A DNA stretch of 64,000 nt, from assembly GCA_963855995.1 (NCBI GenBank), contig OY979718.1:30351282-30415281 (forward strand), given 5' to 3'. Below are positions 1 through 10,080 of the stretch, piece by piece (positions within the stretch are counted from its first letter, which is position 1; each line of letters starts with the position of its first letter). A model generated the notes under the pieces. The model was not told the origin of the DNA and searched no databases. It worked only from the letters and a program-made list of their open reading frames with translations. A program made the translations under genes and the position numbers. The DNA is from Muricea muricata. Taxonomy: Eukaryota > Cnidaria > Anthozoa > Malacalcyonacea > Plexauridae.

Positions 1-12
1 AACGGGTTACTT

Positions 13-35
13 CGCTCATCTCGATAGTTTGAGCG
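13..35. repeat. Dyad in subunit 1: CGCTCA / TGAGCG, 11 nt loop
   Basis: The arms at 13-18 and 30-35 are perfect reverse complements separated by 11 bases. Both A and B monomers usually keep the pair although the loop differs between them (TCTCGATAGTT versus TCCCGATGGTT). B copies with GAGGACCG lose the right arm. Whether it extrudes as a hairpin is unknown. Confidence 0.75.
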
Positions 36-120
36 CCGAAAACATGATTCCCGACTTGCTAAGTTCTGCAATTTCCATTTATTAGGTCTTTTTTAGGTCC
101 GTGAATGCAGTACATCATTG
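13..120 (+). repeat. Subunit 1 of the monomer (108 bp)
   Basis: Starts at CGCTCATCTCG. Compared without gaps with the start of subunit 2, 28 of the first 37 positions agree. Shared landmarks are CGCTCA, CTCG, a TTT/AGC stretch and GAAAACAT.ATT. Its tail carries CTAAG, TTTCCATTTA and TTTTAGGTC, which resemble CTAAG, TTTTCAGTTTA and TTATAGGTT at equivalent places in subunit 3. This supports descent from a common ~107 bp unit. Confidence 0.72.
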
Positions 121-228
121 CGCTCAACTCGTTCACTTTAGCACTGAAAACATCATTTTAAGCTTTAAAACGTCACCCTGATTGATTTAAAACGGCAACT
201 TTTAGTTGGTGATTTGAGCATAATTTTA
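121..228 (+). repeat. Subunit 2 of the monomer (108 bp)
   Basis: Starts at CGCTCAACTCG, exactly 108 bp after subunit 1. It continues with CACTTTAGCACTGAAAAC, then ATTTTAAGC and CTTTAAAACGTCACC. The front third aligns well with subunits 1 and 3. The back half (AAAACGGC, AGTTGGTGATTTGAGC) is more diverged and its homology is weaker by eye. Confidence 0.7.
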
Positions 229-238
229 CGCTCAAATC
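211..238. repeat. Dyad at the subunit 2/3 junction: GATTTGAGC / GCTCAAATC, 10 nt loop
   Basis: Left arm 211-219, right arm 230-238, with an AT-rich 10 nt loop. The arms are perfect in the many copies reading ACGCTCAAATC and have one mismatch in copies reading ACGTTCAAATC. Copies with TTGGCGATTTGAGC (around 2145 and 4084) can extend the pairing by CG outside the arms. This is the strongest recurrent dyad in the array. Confidence 0.82.
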
Positions 239-335
239 GCTTCTAGAACGCTTAAAACGCGATTTTGTTGGTTCTAAGATCGTTTCTGTTCTGTTTACAA
301 GCAAGTTATAGGTTTCTGATTTCAACATGTCATTT
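229..335 (+). repeat. Subunit 3 of the monomer (107 bp)
   Basis: Starts at CGCTCAAATCG, 108 bp after subunit 2 and 107 bp before the next monomer's subunit 1. After CGCTCAA.TCG there is a one-base shift, then AAAAC...ATTTT and TTCTAAGATCG, matching AAAACATCATTTT and GCTCTAAAACG of subunit 2. It holds the TTCTAGAA palindrome. Confidence 0.7.
234..265. repeat. Dyad in subunit 3: AAATCGC / GCGATTT around TTCTAGAA
   Basis: Arms at 234-240 and 259-265 flank an 18 nt loop that itself contains the 8 bp palindrome TTCTAGAA at 241-248. It is present in copies ending AAAACGCGATTTT and lost in those with ACGCAATTTT or AGGTGATTTT. Its left arm overlaps the right arm of the junction dyad, so the two foldbacks are mutually exclusive. 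Confidence 0.65.
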
Positions 336-658
336 CGCTCATCCCGATGGTTTGAGCGCCGAAAACCTGATTCCCGACTTGCTAAGTTCTTTAAATTACA
401 TTTAGAATGTCTCTTTTATGTCCCTGATTGCAGTACATCATTGCACTCAACTCGTTCACTTTAGCATTGAAAACATCATTTTATGCTTTAAAACGTCACC
501 CTGATCGATTTAAAACGGCAACTTTTAGTTGGTGATTTGAGCATGTTTTTACGTTCAAATCGCTTCTAGAATGTTTAAAACGCGATTTTGATGGTTCTAA
601 GATCGTTTCTTCTCAGTTCAAAAGTAAGCTCTACGTTTCTCATGTCAAGGTGTTATTT
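336..658 (+). repeat. Reference type B monomer (323 bp)
   Basis: Type B is recognised by TTTCAACATGTCATTTCGC before the start, CTCATCCCGATGGTTTGAG, GAAAACCTGATTCC and CATTTAGAA before the GGTCTC-like segment. Later B copies split into recognisable sublineages: GAGCGTCG with TTCCGGCC, GAGGACCG with CCCGTTGG, and CGCTTATCCCG. Most of the array alternates A-B. Exceptions are runs of A at 5.1-5.9, 6.4-7.2 and 7.7-8.5 kb and consecutive B copies at about 31.0-31.9 kb. Confidence 0.9.
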
Positions 659-981
659 TGCTAATCTCGATGGTTTGAGAGCCGAAAATATGATTCCCGA
701 CATGCTTAGTTCTTCAATTTCAATTTAGAAGGTCTCTTTTAGGTCCGTGAATGCAGTACATCATTGCGCTCAACTCGTTCACTTTAGCACTGAAAACATC
801 ATTTTAAGCTCAAAAACGTCACCCTGATCGATTTAAAACGGCGATTTTAAGTTGGTGATTTGAGCATGTTTTTACGCTCAAATCGCTTCTAGAACACTTA
901 AAACGCAATTTTGATGGTTCTAAGATCGTTGCTGTTCAGTTTACTAGAAAGTTATAGGTTTCTCATTTCAACATGTCATTT
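659..981 (+). repeat. Diverged type C monomer, copy 1
   Basis: This copy departs from both A and B. It has AAGGTGTTATTTTGCTAATC at the front (the usual CGCTCA is TGCTAA), GAGAGCCGAAAATATG, and CCGACATGCTTAGTTC instead of CCGACTTGCTAAGTTC. It sits in a C-B-A order, as do the two other type C copies far downstream, so it may be an older relative of that segment. Confidence 0.8.
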
Positions 982-1279
982 CGCTTATCCCGATGGTTTG
1001 AGCGCCGAAAACCTGATTCCCGACTTGCTAAGTTCTGCAATTTCCATTTAGAAAGTCTCTTTTAGGTCCGTTATTGCAGTACATCATTGCACTCAACTCG
1101 TTCACTTTAGCACTGAAAACATCATTTTAAGCTTTAAAACGTCACCTTGATCGACATAAAACGGCGATTTTAAGTTGGTGATTTGAGCATGTTTTAACGC
1201 TCAAATCGCTTCTAGAAGACTAAAAACGATATTTTGATGGTTCTAAGATCGTTTCTTTTCAGTTTACAAGAGAGTTATA

Positions 1280-2535
1280 GGTTTCTCATGTCAACGGGTT
1301 ACTTCGCTCATCTCGATAGTTTGAGCGCCGAAAACATGATTCCCGACTTGCTAAGTTCTGCAATTTCCATTTATTAGGTCTCTTTTAGGTCCGTGAATGC
1401 AGTACATCATTGCACTGAACTCGTTCACTTTAGCACTGAAAACATCATTTTAGGCTTTAAAACGTCACCCTGATCGATTTAAAACAGCAACTTTTAGTTG
1501 GTGATTTGAGCATATTTTTACGTTGAAATCGCTTCTAGAACGCTTAAAACGCGATTTTGAGTGTTCTAAGATCGTTTCTTTTCAGTGTACAAGCAAGTTA
1601 TAGGTTTCTTATTTCAACATGTCATTTCGCTCATCCCGTTGGTTTGAGGACCGAAAACCTGATTCCCGACTTGCTAAGTTCTGCAATTTCCATTTAGAAG
1701 GTCTCTTTTAGGTCCATGATTGCAGTACATCATTGCGCTCAACTCGTTCACTTTAGCACTGAAAACATCAATTTAAGCTCTAAAACGTCACCCTGATGGA
1801 TTTAAAACGGCGATTTTAAGTTGGTCATTTGAGCATGTTTTTACGCTCAAATCGCTTCTAGAACACTTAAAACGCAATTTTGCTGGTTCTAAGATCGTTT
1901 CTTTTTAGTTTACAAGAGAGTTATAGGTTTCTCATGTCAACGGGTTACTTCGCTCATCTCGATAGTTTGAGCGCCGAAAACCTGATTCCCGACTTCCAAA
2001 GTTCTGCAATTTCCATTTATTAGGTCTCACTTAGGTCGGTGATTGCAGTACATTATTGCGGTCAACTCGTTCACTTTAGCACTGAAAACATCATTTTAAG
2101 CTCTAAAACGTCACCCTGATCGATTTAAAACAGCAATTTTTCGTTGGCGATTTGAGCATGTTTTTACGTTCAAATCGCTTCTAGAACGCTTAAAACGCGA
2201 TTTTGATGGTTCTAAGATCGTTTCTTTTCTGCTTACAAGAAAGTTATAGGTTTCTCATTTCAACATGTCATTTCGCTCATCCCGATGGTTTGAGCGTCGA
2301 AAACCTGATTCCGGCCTTGCTTAGTTCTGCAATTTCAATTTAGAAGGTCTCTTTTAGGTCCGTGAATGCAGTACATCATTGCGCTCAACTCGTTCACTTT
2401 AGCACTGAAAACATCATTTTAAGCTCAAAAACGTCACCCTGATCGATTTAAAACGGCGATTTTAAGTTGGTGATTTGAGCATGTTTTCACGCTCAAATCG
2501 TTCTAGAACGGGTAAAACGCAATTTTGCTGGTTCT
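1280..2535 (+). repeat. Four-monomer segment duplicated 1,937 bp downstream (copy 1)
   Basis: Matches 3217-4472 at an offset of six monomers. Diagnostic shared variants are TTTTGAGTGTTCTAAG, CCCGTTGGTTTGAGGACCG, GACTTCCAAAGTTC and GTCTCACTTAGGTCGGTG. Ends are placed by eye where the variants stop agreeing and are uncertain by tens of bases. Confidence 0.8.
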
Positions 2536-3216
2536 AAGATCGTTTCTTTTCAGTTTACAAGAGAGTTATAGGTTTCTCATGTCAACGGGTTACTTCGCTC
2601 ATCTCGATAGTTTGAGCGCCAAAAACCTGATTCCCGACTTGCTAAGTTCTGCAATTTCCATTTATTAGGTCTCTTTTAGGTCCGTGATTGCAGTACATTA
2701 TTGCGCTCAACTCGTTCACTTTAGCACTGAAAACATCATTTTAAGCTCTAAAACGTCACCCTGATCGATTTAAAACAGCAACTTTTCGTTGGTGATTTGA
2801 GCATGTTTTTACGTTCAAATCGCTTCTAGAGCGCTTAAAACGCGATTTTTATGGTTCTAAGATCGTTTCTGTTCAGTGTACAAGCAAGTTATAGGTTTCT
2901 CATTTCAACATGTCATTTCGCTTATCCCGATGGTTTGAGCGCCGAAAACCTGATTCCCGTCTTGCTAAGTTCTGCAATTTCCATTTAGAAGGTCTCTTTT
3001 AGGTCCGTTATTGCAGTACATCATTGCACTCAATTCGTTCACTTTAGCACTGAAAACATCATTTTAAGCTCTAAAACGTCGCCCTGATCGACATAAAACG
3101 GCGATTTTTAGTTGGTGATTTGAGCATGTTTTTACGCTCAAATCGCTTCTAGAACACTTAAAACGCAATTTTGATGGTTCTAAGATCGTTGCTGTTCAGT
3201 TTACTAGAAAGTTATA

Positions 3217-4472
3217 GGTTTCTTATGTCAACGGGTTACTTCGCTCATCTCGATAGTTTGAGCGCCGAAAACATGATTCCCGTTTTGCTAAGTTCTGCAA
3301 TTTCCATTTATTAGGTCTCTTTTAGGTCCGTGAATGCAGTACATCATTGCACTCAACTCGTTCACTTTAGCACTGAAAACATCATTTTAGGCTTTAAAAC
3401 GTCACCCTGATCGATTTAAAACAGCAACTTTTAGTTGGTGATTTGAGCATGTTTTTACGTTGAAATCGCTTCTAGAACGCTTAAAACGCGATTTTGAGTG
3501 TTCTAAGATCGTTTCTTTTCAGTGTACAAGCAAGTTATAGGTTTCTCATTTCAACATGTCATTTCGCTCATCCCGTTGGTTTGAGGACCGAAAACCTGAT
3601 TCCCGACTTGCTAAGTTCTGCAATTTCCATTTAGAAGGTCTCTTTTAGGTCCATGATTGCAGTACATCATTGCGCTCAACTCGTTCACTTTAGCACTGAA
3701 AACATCAATTTAAGCTCTAAAACGTCACCCTGATGGATTTAAAACGGCGATTTTAAGTTGGTGATTTGAGCTGGTTTTTACGCTCAAATCGCTTCTAGAA
3801 CACTTAAAACGCAATTTTGCTGGTTCTAAGATCGTTTCTTTTTAGTTTACAAGAGAGTTATAGGTTTCTCATGTCAACGGGTTACTTCGCTCATCTCGAT
3901 AGTTTGAGCGCCGAAAACCTGATTCCCGACTTCCAAAGTTCTGCAATTTCCATCTATTAGGTCTCACTTAGGTCGGTGATTGCAGTACATTATTGCGCTC
4001 AACTCGTTCACTTTAGAACTGAAAACATCATTTTAAGCTCTAAAACGTCACCCTGATCGATTTAAAACAGCAATTTTTCGTTGGCGATTTGAGCATGTTT
4101 TTACGTTCAAATCGCTTCTAGAACGCTTAAAACGCGATTTTGATGGTTCTAAGATCGTTTCTTTTCTGCTTACAAGAAAGTTATAGGTTTCTCATTTCAA
4201 CATGTCATTTCGCTCATCCCGATGGTTTGAGCGTCGAAAACCTGATTCCGTCCTTGCTAAATTCTGCAATTTCTATTTAGAAGGTCTCTTTTAGGTCCGT
4301 GATTGCAGTACATCATTTCGCTCAACTCGTTCACTTTAGCACTGAAAACATCATTTTAAACTCAAAAACGTCACCCTGATAGATTTAAAACGGCGATTTT
4401 AAGTTGGTGATTTGAGCATGTTTTCACGCTCAAATCGTTCTAGAACGGGTAAAACGCAATTTTGATGGTTCT
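3217..4472 (+). repeat. Four-monomer segment (copy 2 of 1280-2535)
   Basis: Carries the same ordered variants as 1280-2535, with scattered substitutions such as CCGTTTTGCTAAG for CCGACTTGCTAAG and TTCCGTCC for TTCCGGCC. The visible divergence marks this as an older duplication than those right of 36 kb. Confidence 0.8.
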
Positions 4473-7400
4473 AAGATCGTTTCTGTTCAGTTTACTAGAG
4501 AGTTATAGGTTTCTCATGTCAACGATTTACTTCGGTCATCTCGATAGTTTGAGCGCCGAAAACCTAATTCCGGCCTTGCTAAGTTCTGCAATTTCGATTT
4601 ATTGCGTCTCTTTTAGGTCCGTCATTGCAGTACGTTATTGCGCTCAACTCGTTCACTTTAGCACTGAAAACATCATTTTAAGCTCTAAAACGTCACCCTG
4701 ATCGATTTAAAACAGCAACTTTTCGTTGGTGATTTCAGCATGTTTTTACCTTCAAATCGCTTCTAGAGCGCTTAAAACGCGATTTTTATGGTTCTAAGAT
4801 CGTTTCTGTTCAGTGTACAAGCAAGTTATAGGTTTCTCATTTCAACATGTCATTTCGCTTATCCCGATGGTTTGAGCGCCGAAAACCTGATTCCCGACTT
4901 GCTAAGTTCTGCAATTTCCATTTAGAAGGTCTCTTTTAGGTCCGTTATTGCAGTACATCATTGCACTCAACTCGTTCACTTTAGCACTGAAAACATCATT
5001 TTAAGCTCTAAAACCTCGCCCTGATCGACATAAAACGGCGATTTTTAGTTGGTGATTTGAGCATGTTTTTACGCTCAAATCGCTTCTAGAACACTTAAAA
5101 CGCAATTTTGATGGTTCTAAGATCGTTGCTGTTCAGTTTACTAGAAAGTTATAGGTTTCTTATGTCAACGGGCTACTTCGCTCATCTCGATAGTTTGAGC
5201 GCCGAACACATGATTCCCGACTTGCTAAGTTCTGCAATTTCCATTTATTGGGTCTCTTTTAGGTCCGTCATTGCAGTACATTATTGCGCTCAACTCGTTC
5301 ACTTTAGCACTGAAAACATCATTTTAAGCTCTAAAACGTCACCCTGAGCGATTTAAAACAGCAATTTTTAGTTGGTTATTTGAGCATGTTTTCACGCTTA
5401 AATCGTTCTAGAACAGGTAAAGCGCAATTTTGATTGTTCTAAGATCGTTTCTGTTCAGTTTACTAGAGAGTTATAGGTTTCTCATGTCAACGATTTACTT
5501 CGGTCATCTCGATAGTTTGAGCGCCGAAAACCTAATTCCGGCCTTGCTAAGTTCTGCAATTTCCATTTATTGGGTCTCTTTTAGGTCCGTCATTGCAGTA
5601 CATTATTGCGCTCAACTCGTTCACTTTAGCACTGAAAACATCATTTTAAGCTCTAAAACGTCACCCTGAAGGATTTAAAACAGCAATTTTTAGCTGGTGA
5701 TTTGAGCATGTTTTCACGCTCAAATCGTTCTAGAACGGGTAAAACGCAATTTTGATGGTTCTAAGATCGTTTCTGTTAAGTTTACTAGAGAGTTTTCGGT
5801 TTCTCATGTCAACGGGTTACTTCGCTCATCTCGATAGTTTGAGCGCCGAAAACATGATTCCTGACTTGCTAAGTTCTGCAATTTCCATTTATTGTGTCTC
5901 TTTTAGGTCCGTCATTGCAGTACGTTATTGCGCTCAACTCGTTCACTTTAGCAGTGAAAACATCATTTTAAGCTCTAAAACGTCACCCTGATCGATTTAA
6001 AACAGCAACTTTTCGTTGGTGATTTCAGCATGTTTTTACGTTCAAATCGCTTCTAGAGCGCTTAAAACGCGATTTTTATGGTTCTAAGATCGTTTCTGTT
6101 CAGTGTACAAGCAAGTTATAGGTTTCTCATTTCAACATGTCATTTCGCTTATCCCGATGGTTTGAGCGCCGAAAACCTGATTCCCGACTTGCTAAGTTCT
6201 GCAATTTCCATTTAGAAGGTCTCTTTTAGGTCCGTTATTGCAGTACATCATTGCACTCAACTCGTTCACTTTAGCACTGAAAACATCATTTTAAGCTCTG
6301 AAACGTCGCCCTGATCGACATAAAACGGCGATTTTTAGTTGGTGATTTGAGCATGTTTTTACGCTCAAATTGCTTCTAGAACACTTAAAACGCAATTTTG
6401 ATGGTTCTAAGATCGTTGCTGTTCAGTTTACTAGAAAGTTATAGGTTTCTTATGTCAACGGGTTACTTCGCTCATCTCGATAGTTTGAGCGCCGAAAACA
6501 TGTTTGCCGACTTGCTAAGTTCTGCAATTTCCATTTATTGGGTCTCTTTTAGGTCCGTCATTGCAGTACATTATTGCGCTCAACTCGTTCACTTTAGCAC
6601 TGAAAACATCATTTTAAGCTCTAAAACATCACCCTGAGCGATTTGAAACAGCAATTTTTAGTTGGTGATTTGAGCATGTTTTCACGCTCAAATCGTTCTA
6701 GAACAGGTAAAACGCAATTTTGATTGTTCTAAGATCGTTTCTGTTAAGTTCACTAGAGAGTTTTCGGTTTCTCATGTCAGCGGGTTACTTCGCTCATCTC
6801 GATAGTTTGAGCGCCGAAAACATGATTCCCGACTTGCTAAGTTCTGCAATTTCCATTTATTGTGTCTCTTTTAGGTCCGTCATTGCAGTACGTTATTGCG
6901 CTTAACTCGTTCACTTTAGCACTGAAAACATCATTTTAAGCTCTAAAACGTCACCCTGAGCGATTTAAAACAGCAATATTTAGTTGGTGATTTGAGCATG
7001 TTTTCACGCTCAAATCGTTCTAGAACAGGTAAAACGCAATTTTGATGGTTCTAAGATCGTTTCTGTTAAGTTTACTAGAGAGTTATAGGTTTCTCATGTC
7101 AACGATTTACTTCGGTCATCTCGATAGTTTGAGCGCCGAAAACCTAATTCCGGCCTTGCTAAGTTCTGCAATTTCGATTTATTGTGTCTCTTTTAGGTCC
7201 GTCATTGCAGTACGTTATTGCGCTCAACTCGTTCACTTTAGCACTGAAAACATCATTTTAAGCTCTAAAACGTCACCCTGATCGATTTAAAACAGCAACT
7301 TTTCGTTGGTGATTTCAGCATGTTTTTACGTTCAAATCGCTTCTAGAGCGCTTAAAACGCGATTTTTATGGTTCTAAGATCGTTTCTGTTCAGTGTACAA

Positions 7401-8571
7401 GCAAGTTATAGGTTTCTCATTTCAACATGTCATTTCGCTTATCCCGATGGTTTGAGGGCCGAAAACCTGACTCCTGACTTGCTAAGTTCTGCAATTTCCA
7501 TTTAGAAGGTCTCTTTTAGGTCCGTTATTGCAGTACATCATTGCACTCAACTCGTTCACTTTAGCACTGAAAACATCATTTTAAGCTCTAAAACCTCGCC
7601 CTGATCGACATAAAACGGCGATTTTTAGTTGGTGATTTGAGCATGTTTTTACGCTCAAATCGCTTCTAGAACACTTAAAACGCAATTTTGATGGTTCTAA
7701 GATCGTTGCTGTTCAGTTTACTAGAAAGTTATAGGTTTCTTATGTCAACGGGCTACTTTGCTCATCTCGATAGTTTGAGCGCCGAACACATGATTCCCGA
7801 CTTGCTAAGTTCTGCAATTTCCATTTATTGGGTCTCTTTTAGGTCCGTCATTGCAGTACATTATTGCGCTCAACTCTTTCACTTTAGCACTGAAAACATC
7901 ATTTTAAGCTCTAAAACGTCACCCTGAGCGATTTAAAACAGCAATTTTTAGTTGGTTATTTGAGCATGTTTTCACGCTCAAATTGTTCTAGAACAGGTAA
8001 AACGCAATTTTGATTGTTCTAAGATCGTTTCTGTTCAGTTTACTAGAGAGTTTTAGGTTTCTCATGTCAACGATTTACTTCGGTCATCTCGATAGTTTGA
8101 GCGCCGAAAACCTAATTCCGGCCTTGCTAAATTCTGCAATTTCCATTTATTGGGTCTCTTTTAGGTCCGTCATTGCAGTACATTATTGCGCTCAACTCGT
8201 TCACTTTAGCACTGAAAACATCATTTTAAGCTCTAAAACGTCACCCTGAGCGATTTAAAACAGCAATTTTTATTTGGTGATTTGAGCATGTTTTCACGCT
8301 CAAATCGTTCTAGAACGGGTGAAACGCAATTTTGATGGTTCTAAGATCGTTTCTGTTAAGTTTACTAGAGAGTTTTCGGTTTCTCATGTCAACGGGTTAC
8401 TTCGCTCATCTCGATAGTTTGAGCGCCGAAAACATGATTCCCGACTTGCTAAGTTCTGCGATTTCCATTTATTGTGTTTCTTTTAGGTCCGTCATTGCAG
8501 TACGTTATTGCGCTAAACTCGTTCACTTTAGCACTGAAAACATTATTTTAAGCTCTAAAACGTCACCCTGA
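4462..8571 (+). repeat. Tetramer higher-order repeat (1,290 bp, A-B-A-A), 3.2 copies, nested in an octamer
   Basis: Units begin at 4462, 5752 and 7042, with a partial fourth at 8332. Each has four monomers. The B monomer is marked by GATTTCAGCATG (about 4732, 6022, 7312) and CGCTTATCCCG. First and third units share variants absent from the second, such as TTTACTTCGGTC, AACACATGATTCCC and AAAACCTCGCCC, so 4462-7041 versus 7042-8571 is an octamer relation at offset 2,580 bp. The A copies here often read TTATTGGGTC or TTATTGTGTC instead of TTATTAGGTC. That removes an in-frame TAG and creates a run of 79-codon open frames at the repeat spacing, which is not evidence of coding. Confidence 0.88.
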
Positions 8572-9047
8572 TCGATTTAAAACAGCAATTTTTCGTTTGC
8601 GATTTGAGCATGTTTTTACGTTCAAATCGCTTCTAGAACGCTTAAAACGCGATTTTGATGGTTCTAAGATCGTTTCTTTTCTGCTTACAAGAAAGTTATA
8701 GGTTTCTCATTTCAACATGTCATTTCGCTCATCCCGATGGTTTGAGCGTCGAAAACCTAATTCCGGCCTTGCTAAGTTCTGCAATTTCCATTTAGAAGGT
8801 CTCTTTTGGGTCCGTGATTGCAGTACATCATTTCGCTCAACTCGTTTACTTTAGCACTGAAAACATCATTTTAAGCTTTAAAACGTCACCTTGACCGACA
8901 TAAAACGGCGATTTTAAGTTGGTGATTTGAGCATGTTTTAACGCTCAAATCGCTTCTAGAAGACTAAAAACGCAATTTTGATGGTTCTAAGATCGTTTCT
9001 TTTCAGTTTACAAAAGAGTTATAGGTTTCTCATGTCAACGGGTTACT
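8560..9047 (+). repeat. 1.5-monomer segment shared with 27271-27758 (58 monomers away)
   Basis: Shares TTTTTCGTTTGCGATTTG, CTCTTTTGGGTCCGTG, CTCGTTTACTTTAGC, CACCTTGACCGACATAAAAC and TTTACAAAAGAGTT at a constant offset of 18,711 bp. These variants are rare elsewhere in the window. Limits are approximate. Confidence 0.77.
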
Positions 9048-9232
9048 TCGCTCATCTCCATAGTTTGAGGGCCGAAAACATGATTCCCGACTTTCTAAGT
9101 TCTGCAATTTCCATTTATTAGGTCTCTTTTAGGTCCGTGAATGCAGTACATCATTGCGCTCAACTCGTTCACTTTAGCACTGAAAACATCATTTTAGGCT
9201 TTAAAACGTCACCCTGATCGATTTAAAACGGC

Positions 9233-10080
9233 AACTTTTAGTTGGTGATTTGAGCATGTTTTTACGTTTAAATCGCTTCTAGAGCGCTTAAAACGCGATT
9301 TTTGTGGTTCTAAGATCGTTTCTGTTCAGTGTACAAGCAAGTTATAGGTTTCTCATTTCAACATGTCATTTCGCTTATCCCGATGGTTTGAGCGCCGAAA
9401 ATCTGATTCCCGACTTGCTAAGTTCTGCAATTTCCATTTAGAAGGTCTCTTTTAGCTCCGTTATTGCAGTACATCATTGCACTCAACTCGTTCACTTTAG
9501 CACTGAAAACATCATTTTAAGCTCTAAAACGTCGCCCTGATCGACATAAAACGGCGATTTTTAGTTGGTGATTTGAGCATGTTTTTACGCTCAAATCGCT
9601 TCTAGAACACTTAAAACGCAGTTTTGATGGTTCTAAGATCGTTGCTGTTCAGTTTACTAGAAAGTTATAGGTTTCTTATGTCAACGGGTTACTTCGCTCA
9701 TCTCGATAGTTTGAGCGCCGAAAACATGATTCCCGACTTGCTAAGTTCTGCAATTTCCATTTATTGGGTCTTTTTAGGTCCGTCATTGCAGTACATTATT
9801 GCGCTCAGCTCGTTCACTTTAGCACTGAAAACATCATTTTAAGCTCTAAAACGTCACCCTGAGCGATTTAAAACAGCAATTTTTAGTTGGTGATTTGAGC
9901 ATGTTTTCACGCTCAAATCGTTCTAGAACAGGTAAAACGCAACTTTGATGGTTCTAAGGTCGTTTCTGTTAAGTTTACTAGAGAGTTTTCGGTTTCTCAT
10001 GTCAACGGGTTACTTCGCTCATCTCGATAGTTTGAGCGCCGAAAACATGATTCCCGACTTGCTAAGTTCTGCAATTTCCA
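9233..10080 (+). repeat. Segment shared with 16332-17179 (22 monomers away)
   Basis: Shares GAAAATCTGATTCCC, TTTTAGCTCCGTTATTGC, CGTCGCCCTGATCGAC and TATTGGGTCTTTTTAGG at an offset of 7,099 bp. The 9505-10080 part is also present near 18.2-18.8 kb, so at least three copies of this part exist. Confidence 0.8.

Larger units (their letters stand above)
13..335 (+). repeat. Reference type A monomer (323 bp)
   Basis: First complete monomer, phased on CGCTCA. Type A is recognised by ACGGGTTACTTCGCTCATC before and at the start, then CTCGATAGTTTGAGCGCC, GAAAACATGATTCCC and usually CCATTTATTAGGTC. The monomer carries the subunit 1 and subunit 2/3 dyads, a TTCTAGAA palindrome at 241-248 (an XbaI site, TCTAGA, at 242-247) and GCGATTT at 259-265. 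Most A copies alternate with type B copies. The choice of start is a convention, since the array is continuous. Confidence 0.93.

Noticed and set aside
280-300. RNA polymerase III B-box-like GGTTCTAAGATCG in each monomer
   Set aside because: Only the GGTTC start fits the B-box consensus, and I found no convincing A-box at a suitable distance, so the satellite is not supported as tRNA- or SINE-derived.
300-325. GTTATAGG as a TATA-like promoter element in each monomer
   Set aside because: It is a short AT-rich word in an AT-rich repeat, with no other promoter context and no gene downstream.
4462-9842. Runs of 61-79 codon plus-strand open frames at the repeat spacing, with similar products
   Set aside because: They arise where TTATTAGGTC has become TTATTGGGTC or TTATTGTGTC, removing one TAG inside the repeat. 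Equivalent monomers elsewhere have the stop, the frame crosses the monomer boundary, and there is no coding signature. They are satellite by-products, as are the similar frames at 16.7, 18.3, 20.9 and 57.6 kb.
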